NCBI RefSeq assembly: GCF_011299575.1
Contig: NZ_CP049863.1
Coordinates: forward strand, 1,488,001-1,552,000
Source of the DNA: Leucobacter viscericola
Lineage (GTDB): Bacteria > Actinomycetota > Actinomycetes > Actinomycetales > Microbacteriaceae
Reading direction: 5' to 3'
Length of the DNA stretch: 64,000 nt
Position 1 is the stretch's first letter. Every line of letters begins with the position of its first letter. Shown here one piece after another: positions 38,191-48,511 of the stretch. Made by a program: the position numbers and the translations under genes. The notes under the pieces are model-generated. The model worked only from the letters and a program-made list of their open reading frames with translations, was not told where the DNA came from and made no database searches.

Positions 38191-38460
38191 ATGATGTCCA
38201 CAGAAACCAGTAATCCGTCGTGGCTTGAGCGAATTCTCGCGTATGCCTCGCTATCAATCATCGCCATAGCGCTGCTCTCTTTTTTTGCGACGCTTATCGT
38301 TGGCATGAGTAACCGTGAGGTGCTTGCAGCCGGGCTTTGGCCGATTGTGTACGGCATCTCCACCTACGGCTTGCCGACCGGCTTTGTCCTGTTAATTGCG
38401 CTACTTATCATCAGTCAGGTTCGCCGCCGCCGCGAGTTCCGACAGAGCCAGAAGCAGTAG
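38191..38460 (+). CDS. Small two-TM membrane protein, probably leaderless
   Basis: About 89 residues with two membrane segments (about 16-39 and 46-70) and a basic C-terminus (RRRREFRQSQKQ). A -10 box TAAAAT at 38181-38186 ends 4 nt before the ATG at 38191 and 7 nt before a second ATG at 38194; an in-frame ATG at 38185 overlaps the promoter and is unlikely. Function unknown. The helicase-associated gene starts 8 bp after the stop, so it may be cotranscribed. Confidence 0.7.
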   Translation: MMSTETSNPSWLERILAYASLSIIAIALLSFFATLIVGMSNREVLAAGLWPIVYGISTYGLPTGFVLLIALLIISQVRRRREFRQSQKQ

Positions 38461-38468
38461 TTGCGCTC

Positions 38469-40292
38469 ATGAGCGGAACTCTCGCGCTCGCCTCAGCAAT
38501 CGCTTCGATGGATCAAGAAACGCTTGCTCATTTGGTGCGTCAGCGCCGCCCCCAGTCCGCTTCAAATGTGTCGGACCCAATTGGCCTCGCAACCGAGCTG
38601 CTTCGCGCCGATACCGTCGCGCGTGTCCTTGCACCTCTCAATCGACGCCAGCTTTCCCTTCTACTCACCCTCAGCGAAGCGGACGGATCCACGGAGCCAT
38701 ACGACCCCCGTGTGCTGAGTGAGCTCACTCGCCTCGGATTGGTCGGCATACAGGGTTCCTCATCCGAGGCCCTGCCCGAGGTCACAGCTGCGCTCATGAA
38801 CGGACTCGCGACAGCGGGGATCGATCCGGCCACACTCGGTGATGCGTCAGCCGAGATTGCGCCCCGCGATCCCCAGCCCGACACCCACACCTGGTACGCG
38901 GCAGCACTGACCGCGGTGGGCGAAGGATCCGAAACGCTTCGCACCCTTCGTGATCACCCGGGGCGACTCAATCGGAGTGGCTCCGTTGCCGTGGCCACCG
39001 TGCGTGCGCTCTCAGAGCTCACGAGTGTCGAGCCCTCTAAAACCTCGCTGATCCTCGCAGCCCTTGACCGGGCCAGGTTGCTCTGGCCAGAGCCGAGTAA
39101 ACAGCGGCTCACTCCGGGCGCCAATGCACCGGCTTGGCTCGCACTCAGCTGCGGCGAGCGCTGGCTCGTTCTCGCGCAGACCACCCTCAACGCGATGCCG
39201 CAAGCGCTGCGCGCTGCACTTGAGACCGCGGGCTCCGATCTCGCGGTCGCTGCCTCGATGTTGCCGACCATGTTTCCGCTTCTCCCCGCCGCCCGGCGGC
39301 AGATCGCCGAAGACTTTGTCGCGACGACAGATCACCTCGGCATCACCGTGCAGGGGCTGCTCTCAGAACCCGCGAAACACGTCATGGCCGACGACCTCGC
39401 CACGGCGCGCGCGATCCTCGCCTCGGAGCTTCCACCCCCAGCTCCAGGAATCTACGTGCAGCCCGACCTGAGCATCGTGATTCCCGGATCGCTGGATCCG
39501 GCGAACGAAGCTGACCTTGCGTCACTTTCGCGCCCGGAGCATATTGGGGTTGCCACCACACGGCGGGTCTCAGAGCTGTCGCTCGCGGATGCCATCGAGC
39601 GTGGCGTCACGGCAACGACGGCCCGCGAGATCTTTACCCGACTGTCGCTGACCGGGGTGCCGCAGCCTCTCGACTACCTGCTCGCCTCGATTGCAGAACG
39701 CGCGGGCAGCATCAAAGTTGGCGAGCACCACGGCGACGAGGGCCAGAGTAGGGTCAGCGTCTCGCGACCCGAACTCGCCGACACCATTCTGATTGATCGC
39801 AGCGTGCAGCACCTGCAGTTCATGCGCAGCGCCGAGGATCGCGGGGTGCTGTATTCAAAGCTGCGACCCGAACACGTCATCGCTGCGCTGAATGCCGCCC
39901 GCTACCCCGCCTCGGCCGCCGCCTCGCTTCGCGCGGGAGGTTTAGGTTCTGCCTCGGCCCCGTCTCCGGGTGAGACCAGCTCCGGTGAGCCTCACCTCCT
40001 GACCTCCGATGACACGGCCGCCCAGCTCTCCCCCGAACTTGAGAACCTGGTCAAGCGGGTGTACCTCGCGGCTCGCTCTGAACCGGGCACGGGAGATTTC
40101 ACGCGGCTTCTAGAGCTGGCCATTCGAGATCGCGGCACCGTGCGTGTCACCGCAGAGGCGCGAGGGCAGGCCTATGTCTTCACCCTGCTACCCGTGTCGC
40201 TCAGTGGGGGCCGACTGCGTGCGACCGATACGGCCGCCGGTATGGAACGGACGCTGCCAGTCAGCACCATCACCGCGGTCGAAACCCTCTAG
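38469..40292 (+). CDS. Helicase-associated (XPB/Ssl2-partner) protein
   Basis: 607 residues from the ATG at 38469. It is a large, mostly helical soluble protein rich in Ala/Leu with a winged-helix-like N-terminus (LNRRQLSLLLTLSEADG) and a C-terminal part resembling the Helicase_C_3 domain (PPPAPGIYVQPDLSIVIPGSLDPANEADLASL). No Walker motifs. In actinobacteria this gene is next to the XPB helicase, as here (23 bp before it), and the two are thought to work together in DNA repair; mechanism unknown. Confidence 0.85.
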   Translation: MSGTLALASAIASMDQETLAHLVRQRRPQSASNVSDPIGLATELLRADTVARVLAPLNRRQLSLLLTLSEADGSTEPYDPRVLSELTRLGLVGIQGSSSEALPEVTAALMNGLATAGIDPATLGDASAEIAPRDPQPDTHTWYAAALTAVGEGSETLRTLRDHPGRLNRSGSVAVATVRALSELTSVEPSKTSLILAALDRARLLWPEPSKQRLTPGANAPAWLALSCGERWLVLAQTTLNAMPQALRAALETAGSDLAVAASMLPTMFPLLPAARRQIAEDFVATTDHLGITVQGLLSEPAKHVMADDLATARAILASELPPPAPGIYVQPDLSIVIPGSLDPANEADLASLSRPEHIGVATTRRVSELSLADAIERGVTATTAREIFTRLSLTGVPQPLDYLLASIAERAGSIKVGEHHGDEGQSRVSVSRPELADTILIDRSVQHLQFMRSAEDRGVLYSKLRPEHVIAALNAARYPASAAASLRAGGLGSASAPSPGETSSGEPHLLTSDDTAAQLSPELENLVKRVYLAARSEPGTGDFTRLLELAIRDRGTVRVTAEARGQAYVFTLLPVSLSGGRLRATDTAAGMERTLPVSTITAVETL

Positions 40293-40301
40293 TTTCACGA
40301 G

Positions 40302-40315
40302 TAAACTAGATCGCT
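40302..40315 (+). promoter_or_regulatory. -10 box directly before the XPB helicase gene
   Basis: TAAACT (40302-40307) ends 8 nt before the ATG and no ribosome site is present, suggesting a leaderless transcript in addition to any read-through from the upstream gene. Confidence 0.45.
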
Positions 40316-41986
40316 ATGACACTCGGCCCACTCATTGTGCAGAGCGACCACACTGTTCTCTTAGAGGTGGCGCACCCCGAAGCCGAAGACGCCCGCCACG
40401 CCCTCGCGGTGTTCGCAGAACTCGAACGCGCTCCCGAGCACATCCACACCTACAGGGTTACCCGGCTCGGGCTTTGGAATGCGCGGGCCGCGGGTCACAC
40501 CGCCGACGCAATTCTTGAGACGCTCAACCGCTATGCCAAGTTTCCGGTTCCCACCGGCGTCGCGAGCGAAATCGAAGACACCATGCGTCGCTACGGTCGG
40601 CTCACGATCGAGCGCGTCACCTCTGGTGATCTCGACAGCCAGTTGGTGCTGCGGTCAGACGAGCCTGCGATCCTGCGCGAGGTTTCCAGCGCAAAGAAGA
40701 TTGCCCCTCTGCTCGGCAACAAGATCGATGAGAACACGTTCCCCGTTGCCGCCTGGGCACGCGGCGAACTGAAGCAGCAGTTGGTGGCCCGCGGTTGGCC
40801 CGCGGAAGATCTGGCGGGCTACACCCCGGGTGAGCCCTACGACATCGAGCTCGTACAAGACGGCTGGGAGCTGCGCGATTACCAGGCCAAGGCCGTCGAC
40901 GCGTTTGAGCGCGGTGGATCGGGTGTTGTGGTGTTGCCGTGTGGTGCGGGTAAGACGATTGTCGGCGCGGCCGCCATGGCCGAGGTCGGCGCGAAGACGC
41001 TGATCCTAGTCACCAATGCGGTGTCGGCCCGGCAGTGGCGCGACGAGCTGCTCGCGCGCACGACGCTCACCCCCGAAGACATTGGCGAGTACTCCGGGCA
41101 GGTCAAAGAGGTGAAACCCGTCACGATTGCGACGTACCAGATCCTCACCAGCCGCCGTAAGGGCGAGTACGCGCACCTCTCACTGCTCGACGCGCAAGAC
41201 TGGGGTGTGATCGTGTATGACGAGGTGCATCTACTGCCGGCCCCGGTATTCAAGCTCACGGCAGAGCTGCAAGCTCGCCGCCGCCTGGGCCTGACCGCAA
41301 CACTCGTGCGCGAGGACGGTCGCGAGGGCGACGTCTTCAGTCTGATCGGCCCAAAGCGCTACGACGCAGCCTGGAAAGACATCGAAGCACAGGGGTTCAT
41401 CGCTCCCGCTGCGTGCTTCGAGGTTCGACTCGACCTGACCGAGAGCGAACGCCTCGAGTACGCGGTCGCTGAGGATCAGGATCGCTACCGCATCGCGGCA
41501 AGCACCACACAGAAGCAGGTGCTCGCCAAGCGGATCATCGATCAGCACCCCGGCGAGAGTGTGCTGGTGATCGGGCAATACATCGATCAGTTGGAGGCCA
41601 TGGCCGAGGCGCTTGATGTGCCGCTCATCACCGGGCAGACTCCCATCGACGAGCGCGAAGAGCTCTTTAACGCCTTCCGCACGGGCGAGGTGCGCATTCT
41701 TGTGGTCTCCAAGGTCGCAAACTTCTCGGTCGATCTGCCCGACGCCTCGGTTGCGATCCAGATTTCAGGATCGTTCGGCTCGCGCCAGGAGGAAGCGCAG
41801 CGACTGGGGCGACTGTTGCGCCCCAAGGCTAAGGGCCTGACTGCCTCGTTTTACACGCTCATAGCGCGCGACACCGTGGATCAAGACTTCGCCCAGAACC
41901 GCCAGCGCTTCCTTGCAGAGCAGGGCTACGCGTACACAATTCTCGACGCGGATCACGTCGATCAGCTGCGCAGCGTGGCTCACTAA
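40316..41986 (+). CDS. XPB-type DNA repair helicase
   Basis: 556 residues, typical of bacterial XPB. An N-terminal damage-recognition region (about 1-180) precedes Walker A PCGAGKT (near 211), the DEVH box in YDEVHLLPA (near 302), the RED motif REDGREGD, and motif VI QRLGRLLRPK. The 3'-5' helicase opens DNA around lesions and is paired in actinobacteria with the helicase-associated protein encoded just upstream. Confidence 0.93.
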   Translation: MTLGPLIVQSDHTVLLEVAHPEAEDARHALAVFAELERAPEHIHTYRVTRLGLWNARAAGHTADAILETLNRYAKFPVPTGVASEIEDTMRRYGRLTIERVTSGDLDSQLVLRSDEPAILREVSSAKKIAPLLGNKIDENTFPVAAWARGELKQQLVARGWPAEDLAGYTPGEPYDIELVQDGWELRDYQAKAVDAFERGGSGVVVLPCGAGKTIVGAAAMAEVGAKTLILVTNAVSARQWRDELLARTTLTPEDIGEYSGQVKEVKPVTIATYQILTSRRKGEYAHLSLLDAQDWGVIVYDEVHLLPAPVFKLTAELQARRRLGLTATLVREDGREGDVFSLIGPKRYDAAWKDIEAQGFIAPAACFEVRLDLTESERLEYAVAEDQDRYRIAASTTQKQVLAKRIIDQHPGESVLVIGQYIDQLEAMAEALDVPLITGQTPIDEREELFNAFRTGEVRILVVSKVANFSVDLPDASVAIQISGSFGSRQEEAQRLGRLLRPKAKGLTASFYTLIARDTVDQDFAQNRQRFLAEQGYAYTILDADHVDQLRSVAH

Positions 41987-42045
41987 TCCCGATAATTTCC
42001 TTCGACTCCCAGCCACTTCATAGCAAACGGTCAGAGACTGAAGTC

Positions 42046-42747
42046 ATGACTACTCAGCACAAGGGCCCGCGCATCCTGATCGTTGACGACGAGCCAAACA
42101 TCCGCGAATTGCTCAGCACCAGCCTTCGCTTCGCCGGTTTCGGCGTTCGTGCGGTAGGTAATGGAGCACAGACCATCTCTGCAGTGCTCGAGGAAGAACC
42201 AGATCTAATTGTTCTCGACGTCATGCTGCCCGACATGAACGGATTCAGCGTAACCAAGCGCCTCCGTTCGGCCGGCTACACCGCCCCAATCATCTTCCTC
42301 ACCGCGAAGGACGACACGGAAGACAAGATCGAGGGCCTCACGGTCGGCGGCGACGACTACGTCACCAAGCCGTTCAGCCTCGACGAGATCGTCGCCCGCA
42401 TCAAGGCCGTGCTGCGCCGCACGATCCAGGAAGACGAAGACACCGTTCTCACCATCGGCCCGATCACCATGGATCAGGACACACACGAGGTCAACGTGGA
42501 GGGCACCTCGGTTGAGCTTTCGCCCACCGAGTTCAAGCTGCTGCGCTATCTCATGCAGAACGCCAACCGCGTCCTGTCAAAGGCTCAGATTCTTGACCAC
42601 GTGTGGGAGTACGATTTTAATGGCGATGCTGGCATCGTCGAATCGTACATCTCGTACCTGCGTCGCAAGTTGGATCCGCTGACCGAAGAGTCGCTGATCC
42701 AGACGAAGCGCGGCTTTGGGTACATGTTGAAGACTGAAGCAAAGTAG
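42046..42747 (+). CDS. OmpR-family response regulator
   Basis: 233 residues. Receiver domain with the acidic pair in LIVDDEPNIR, phospho-acceptor Asp58 (LDVMLPD) and VTKPFS lysine, then a winged-helix DNA-binding domain (about 135-230: ELSPTEFKLLRYLMQNANRVLSKAQI, ESYISYLRRKLD, TKRGFGYML). It forms a pair with the histidine kinase that starts 6 bp later. Target genes cannot be told. Confidence 0.93.
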   Translation: MTTQHKGPRILIVDDEPNIRELLSTSLRFAGFGVRAVGNGAQTISAVLEEEPDLIVLDVMLPDMNGFSVTKRLRSAGYTAPIIFLTAKDDTEDKIEGLTVGGDDYVTKPFSLDEIVARIKAVLRRTIQEDEDTVLTIGPITMDQDTHEVNVEGTSVELSPTEFKLLRYLMQNANRVLSKAQILDHVWEYDFNGDAGIVESYISYLRRKLDPLTEESLIQTKRGFGYMLKTEAK

Positions 42748-42752
42748 GTAGG

Positions 42753-44264
42753 GTGGCGCGGCAGAGCTACGGAGAACGCTGGGCCGAGATCTCGCTGCGG
42801 GCCAAGATCACCGGGGTGACGGTATTCATCCTGTTCCTTGGCCTCATCGTTGCGGGAGTCGGCACGCTCTCCGTGCTCCGCCCCATGCTCATCAACAACC
42901 AGAACAACTCGCTCTCTCAGCTGCGCGTTGATCCCACACCGGCACTCGCCTCAGACGCTTCTCTGGGCGCCCTCAGCCGGCAAGACGTCACCCTTGCGGG
43001 CAACGAGTACTACGTAGCACTGCTGGACGCCAAGGGCGAAGTGCAGGCCGACAACACCCGTGGCCGGGCGAACGCCTCGCTGCCGCACGTTCCCGTTTTA
43101 GATATTGACCAGGTCAACGACCTCAAGGACGACACGCTGTCCCTCAGGGGCGGCGACGGGGTTGAATGGCGAGCAATTGTCACGCCAATCACCATTGCAA
43201 ACAAGCCAGCCGGTGCCCTCCTCATCGCGGCCTCAACCGCAAACATCAATGAGATCGTCGCGAACTACGTCATCATCTTTACCGGGTTCGGAATCGCCGT
43301 CATCTTGCTGGGTGCGGCGCTCACCCGTTTACTCGTCACGACCACTTTTTTGCCGCTGGCGGAGGTCGAGCAAACCGCGCTTGAAATCGCGCGCGGCGAC
43401 TACTCCAAGCGCATCATGGTTGCGAGCCCACACACAGAAGTGGGACACCTCGGCGAATCCCTCAACATCATGCTTGACCGACTTGACGGTTCTCTCGAGG
43501 ATCGCGAGCGCACCATCGACCGCATGCGTCGTTTCATCGGTGACGCCAGTCACGAGTTGCGCACTCCCCTCGTTTCCGTTCGCGGATACGCAGAGCTTTA
43601 CCGCATGGGTGCGCTGGAAGACGAGGAGCACGTCGGGCAAGCCATGGAGCGGATTGAGAAGGAAGCGATCCGCATGACCGCGCTAGTCGAGGATCTGCTC
43701 GCACTCGCCCGTCTCGACGAGCGCCGGCCCCTCAACCTCACCTCACTGCCCCTGAACCAGCTCGCGCACGATGCCGCGCTCGATGCGGGGGCCCAGGCCC
43801 CCGACCGTGTTGTGACTGTGCAGGAGGATCCTCTCAACCCCACGGTCGTGGGCGATGAGCACAAGGTGCGTCAGCTCATGACCAACCTGGTCGGCAACGC
43901 GATGCGGCACACGCCGGAGGGCAGCCCCATTGAGATCGTGGTGTCGACTGTGTCAGCTGACCCACCTGAGGGCGCCTCAAAACCGGCTGCCTCAATGGCG
44001 CGCTTCGAGATCGTCGACCATGGCGAAGGAGTGCCCGAGCAGGTTCGCGAAAAGATCTTTGGGCGCTTCTGGCGGGCGGACACCTCACGCAACCGCGAAA
44101 CTGGCGGATCGGGCCTCGGCCTCGCGATCGTCAAGTCAATCGTCGACGCCCACGGGGGCACGGTCAGCGTGCACGAGACGCCGGGCGGCGGTGCAACGTT
44201 CCGTGTAGATCTGCCGGGCGCTCCGCTCTCAGACGACACGATCCCGATCAAGCGCCTGGGTTAG
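42753..44264 (+). CDS. Sensor histidine kinase
   Basis: 503 residues, GTG start. Two membrane segments (about 20-42 and 168-190) enclose an extracellular sensor region. HAMP follows (VEQTALEIARGDYSKR), then HisKA with FIGDASHELRTPLVSVRGYAEL (His near 265), and a HATPase_c with NLVGNAMRHTPEG, DHGEGVP and GGSGLGLAIVKSIV. It phosphorylates the upstream regulator. The signal is unknown. Confidence 0.92.
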   Translation: MARQSYGERWAEISLRAKITGVTVFILFLGLIVAGVGTLSVLRPMLINNQNNSLSQLRVDPTPALASDASLGALSRQDVTLAGNEYYVALLDAKGEVQADNTRGRANASLPHVPVLDIDQVNDLKDDTLSLRGGDGVEWRAIVTPITIANKPAGALLIAASTANINEIVANYVIIFTGFGIAVILLGAALTRLLVTTTFLPLAEVEQTALEIARGDYSKRIMVASPHTEVGHLGESLNIMLDRLDGSLEDRERTIDRMRRFIGDASHELRTPLVSVRGYAELYRMGALEDEEHVGQAMERIEKEAIRMTALVEDLLALARLDERRPLNLTSLPLNQLAHDAALDAGAQAPDRVVTVQEDPLNPTVVGDEHKVRQLMTNLVGNAMRHTPEGSPIEIVVSTVSADPPEGASKPAASMARFEIVDHGEGVPEQVREKIFGRFWRADTSRNRETGGSGLGLAIVKSIVDAHGGTVSVHETPGGGATFRVDLPGAPLSDDTIPIKRLG

Positions 44265-44371
44265 GTAGTCACGCGCTCCGAGCCTGGCACCTCCGCCCCG
44301 GGCCCGCACCCGGGTACCCGGTGCTCAGTACCCGCCACCCGGCTCCCTACTCACGAGCGGCCCCCATACTG

Positions 44372-44415
44372 ACGAGTGGCCCTCTTACCAACGCGTTGGC
44401 AGGAGGGCCACTCGT
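44372..44415 (+). terminator. Terminator after the two-component operon
   Basis: A 13-bp perfect stem (44372-44384 with 44403-44415) encloses a second palindrome CCAACGCGTTGG. It lies about 110 bp after the kinase stop. The gap 44265-44522 holds only this and the groEL hairpin. Confidence 0.65.
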
Positions 44416-44477
44416 CGGTTAGCTGGGCACTCGCCAGGGCTCGACCGATGGGCCCGGATCCCCGGCAGAAGCAAAAA

Positions 44478-44507
44478 GCGGGGCCGCACCCGAAGGTGCG
44501 GCCCCGC
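44478..44507 (-). terminator. Intrinsic terminator of groEL
   Basis: A perfect 13-bp GC-rich stem with a GNRA-like tetraloop (TTCG on the minus strand) is followed by five T residues, 15 bp after the groEL stop. Confidence 0.85.
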
Positions 44508-44522
44508 TTCTGCAGACTCAGA

Positions 44523-46193
<1,671 letters not shown>

Positions 46194-46214
46194 TTATCGC
46201 TGCGGCACGGATAT

Positions 46215-46241
46215 TTAGCACTCAGTCGAATCGACTGCTAG
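46215..46241 (-). promoter_or_regulatory. CIRCE element 1 (HrcA operator)
   Basis: TTAGCACTC-N9-GACTGCTAG matches the CIRCE consensus TTAGCACTC-N9-GAGTGCTAA with two differences in the right arm, 72 bp before the groEL start. Confidence 0.8.
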
Positions 46242-46248
46242 CACAATC

Positions 46249-46275
46249 TTGGCACTCTCACCCCACGAGTGCAAG
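46249..46275 (-). promoter_or_regulatory. CIRCE element 2 (HrcA operator)
   Basis: TTGGCACTC-N9-GAGTGCAAG, a second CIRCE match 7 bp beyond the first. Read on the minus strand it includes a TTGCAC that could serve as the -35 box, with CAAGAT 17 bp further as a weak -10, so HrcA would block polymerase directly. Confidence 0.75.
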
Positions 46276-46393
46276 CGGCGAAAGAGACTTGCCGCCTATG
46301 CACAGCATTGACACAGAGCCAATTTTGACGAGTGTTCGCGTCAAGCGGACGCAGAAGCAAAGCTCGCGGATCCTGAGCCAACCACCGACACAG

Positions 46394-47155
46394 CTACTGT
46401 GCGGGTGCGGTGCTCGGATCAACAGGCTGACCCGTAGACGGATCAATCGGCCAGCCAGTGTCGGGATCAATATCCCAGCCAGTCACAGGGTCGACCGTGT
46501 TTCCCGTTTCAGGGTTAATCTGAGGTTCACTCGAGTCTGGCGCGCTGTCTTCGGCCGTCATCTTCTTCGCCTCTTCGATGCCAGGGCCGGCGTAATCTTC
46601 GCCGATCAGCACGATGAGGCGCGCACCGTAATCAGCGTAGTCTTTGGTTTCGTAGGTCGAGATTCCCCCGAGCTTCGCAGCGAGACCGGCGGCCGCTGCT
46701 TGATCGGCAGCATCCCGGTAAAACACCGCGGAAATCTTGACGTCGTCCTTACCGGCACTGCCAGCGTAGACAACGTTCCCCCAGCTTTTCTCGGGGATGA
46801 TCTTCTCGAGTGCACCAGCAAGGTTTTCCGTCGGAGTTCCATTGAAAACGGCGACGGTCGCCTTCGGATCAAGTTTGGCGGTCGCAGGCTTCTGCGTATC
46901 TGCCGTGCCACCCTTGTCGCCAAGGAGCGGCAGGGCCTCAACATTTCCGATGCTTTGCACGGCAAAAATTCCAGCGGTCGTCAAGAGGGCGAACCCGAGC
47001 AGCGCCGCAATCAGGTATTGCCAGACGTACCGGGGGCGGACAGTGACCCTGTGGGCCCCGACCCGGCCGCTCCGCTCGACGCGGTCAAAACGGTCCTCAG
47101 GAATACCCTTATGGGCACGGCGATTTGCCTGTGGGTCAGCGGGTGTTCGCGCCAC
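46394..47155 (-). CDS. LytR_C-domain membrane protein
   Basis: About 253 residues. Best start is the GTG at 47155, 6 nt after GAGGAG; an ATG at 47161 touches that site. A cytoplasmic basic region precedes one membrane segment (about 47-69). The LytR C-terminal domain is about 95-190 (ATVAVFNGTPTENLAGALEKII, YADYGARLIVLIGEDY). The tail carries Pro/Gly-rich DPxTGxP repeats. In many actinobacteria this small protein lies near groEL; a role at the cell envelope is likely but undefined. Confidence 0.8.
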   Translation of the reverse strand: MARTPADPQANRRAHKGIPEDRFDRVERSGRVGAHRVTVRPRYVWQYLIAALLGFALLTTAGIFAVQSIGNVEALPLLGDKGGTADTQKPATAKLDPKATVAVFNGTPTENLAGALEKIIPEKSWGNVVYAGSAGKDDVKISAVFYRDAADQAAAAGLAAKLGGISTYETKDYADYGARLIVLIGEDYAGPGIEEAKKMTAEDSAPDSSEPQINPETGNTVDPVTGWDIDPDTGWPIDPSTGQPVDPSTAPAQ

Positions 47156-47279
47156 ACTCATCTCCTCGGATCCGGATTCCGCAGCCAAAACCGCGGCTGA
47201 CCGGTACAACATACAACAGTGCTACTGAATTTCAGCGGCTCCACTAGCGTACATTGATCCGACTGCGAGACTGGTGAGG

Positions 47280-48449
47280 TTAGCCTTTCAAAGAGTCGGG
47301 AGCGTAGATTGCACGAGCGAGCCCGTCAATCACATCAGGGATTCGAGTGCCTCCCGCAAACAGCACTGAATCATCGACATCAATGATGCGGCGGTGCTTT
47401 CCCGCCTGAGTCAGCGCGATACTCGGCTGTGCGGCGATCAGCCCGTCGACACCACCCGCACTTTCGAGCCCCTTGGTCATTACGAGGATCACATCGGGGT
47501 CCATTGCGACCAAGGCCTCCTCGGTCATGGGCCGCTCACCCTTCCAGCCGGCCTCTTCGGCAACATCAACAGCGCCGATGGACTGGATCAAGCTATCAAC
47601 TCCGCTGCCCTCACCAAAGAGGTAGAAAATGCCAGCGGCTCCACGCACATATAAGAATGCAACCCGAGGCGATTTGCTCGAGTCCTTGGGAAGCAGCGCC
47701 TTCACCTCGGTTTCCTTATCGGCGATCGCGGTCTTGAGGTGATCGATCAGGGTGGGGGCAGCTTCACCGACACCTAGAGCGTCAGCAACTTGCTGAGCAG
47801 TCTTGTAACTCGATTCGGGATCAATCGCACGATCAACCGTCACCACGGGAATTCCCGCGTCACGCAATTGCAGCACCACATCGGTCGGGCCGATGCTTCC
47901 ATCGGTAATGATGAGCGTCGGATCAAGGGCAAGCACGGCCTCCGCGTTGATGGAGTGTCCGTCGCGGGTAATAACCGGCAGCTTTTCAGCACCGTCGAAA
48001 TTGGTGGAGATATCGCGGCCAACAAGGGAGTCGCTCATTCCGTAGGCGTAGACGAGCTCGCCGAGCGTTCCACTGAGGGAAAGCGCAAGCACACGCGAAG
48101 TGTCTGTCACCTCAACTTTTTTGTCCCCGGCCTTGTCTTTTGAGACCACGGTGACTGGCAGCTTCGGTGCGGGCGGGTCTGCGAGCGGAGGAATGCTGGG
48201 GCCACCAATCACGGCGGTCGTTGGCCCTTCGTAGGCGGTTGGATCTGCGAGTGGCGTCACGTCCTTCAACGGGGGCAACTCGACGGCTTCCTTCTTCGTA
48301 CCGTCTCCGGTACCACTCGCGCTGGTCTGGCAGGCGGTCAGGCCGATCCCGAGCAACCCAACAAGCGCCAGCACCGACGCACTGCGCCAAACGCTACCGA
48401 GCTGTCGGGACTTTCGCTGCCGCAATCCACGCAGCCCAGTTCCGCTCAT
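47280..48449 (-). CDS. hmuT: Haem ABC transporter substrate-binding lipoprotein
   Basis: 389 residues from the ATG at 48449, preceded by AAGGGAAGAGG; in-frame TTG (48482) and ATG (48467) lack ribosome sites. Lipobox LTAC (Cys40), then an acidic linker and a class III (helical-backbone) binding domain: VLALSLSGTLGELVYAYGMSDSLVGRD, LDPTLIITDG, LVAMDPDVILVMTKG. It accepts haem at the membrane surface and delivers it to HmuU. It is divergent from hmuUV over a shared DtxR-box-like site. Confidence 0.9.
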   Translation of the reverse strand: MSGTGLRGLRQRKSRQLGSVWRSASVLALVGLLGIGLTACQTSASGTGDGTKKEAVELPPLKDVTPLADPTAYEGPTTAVIGGPSIPPLADPPAPKLPVTVVSKDKAGDKKVEVTDTSRVLALSLSGTLGELVYAYGMSDSLVGRDISTNFDGAEKLPVITRDGHSINAEAVLALDPTLIITDGSIGPTDVVLQLRDAGIPVVTVDRAIDPESSYKTAQQVADALGVGEAAPTLIDHLKTAIADKETEVKALLPKDSSKSPRVAFLYVRGAAGIFYLFGEGSGVDSLIQSIGAVDVAEEAGWKGERPMTEEALVAMDPDVILVMTKGLESAGGVDGLIAAQPSIALTQAGKHRRIIDVDDSVLFAGGTRIPDVIDGLARAIYAPDSLKG

Positions 48450-48478
48450 ACCGCCTCTTCCCTTCATCAGACGAATAC

Positions 48479-48497
48479 CCAACTTAGCCTAACCCAA
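48479..48497. promoter_or_regulatory. DtxR-box-like site between hmuT and hmuU
   Basis: The 19-mer ends AGCCTAACCCAA, 11 of 12 like the right half of the DtxR consensus (AGCCTAACCTAA); the left half is weaker (about 14 of 19 overall). It lies 15 bp before hmuU and 30 bp before hmuT, able to control both. Confidence 0.6.
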
Positions 48498-48511
48498 TGA
48501 AGGTAAGATGA

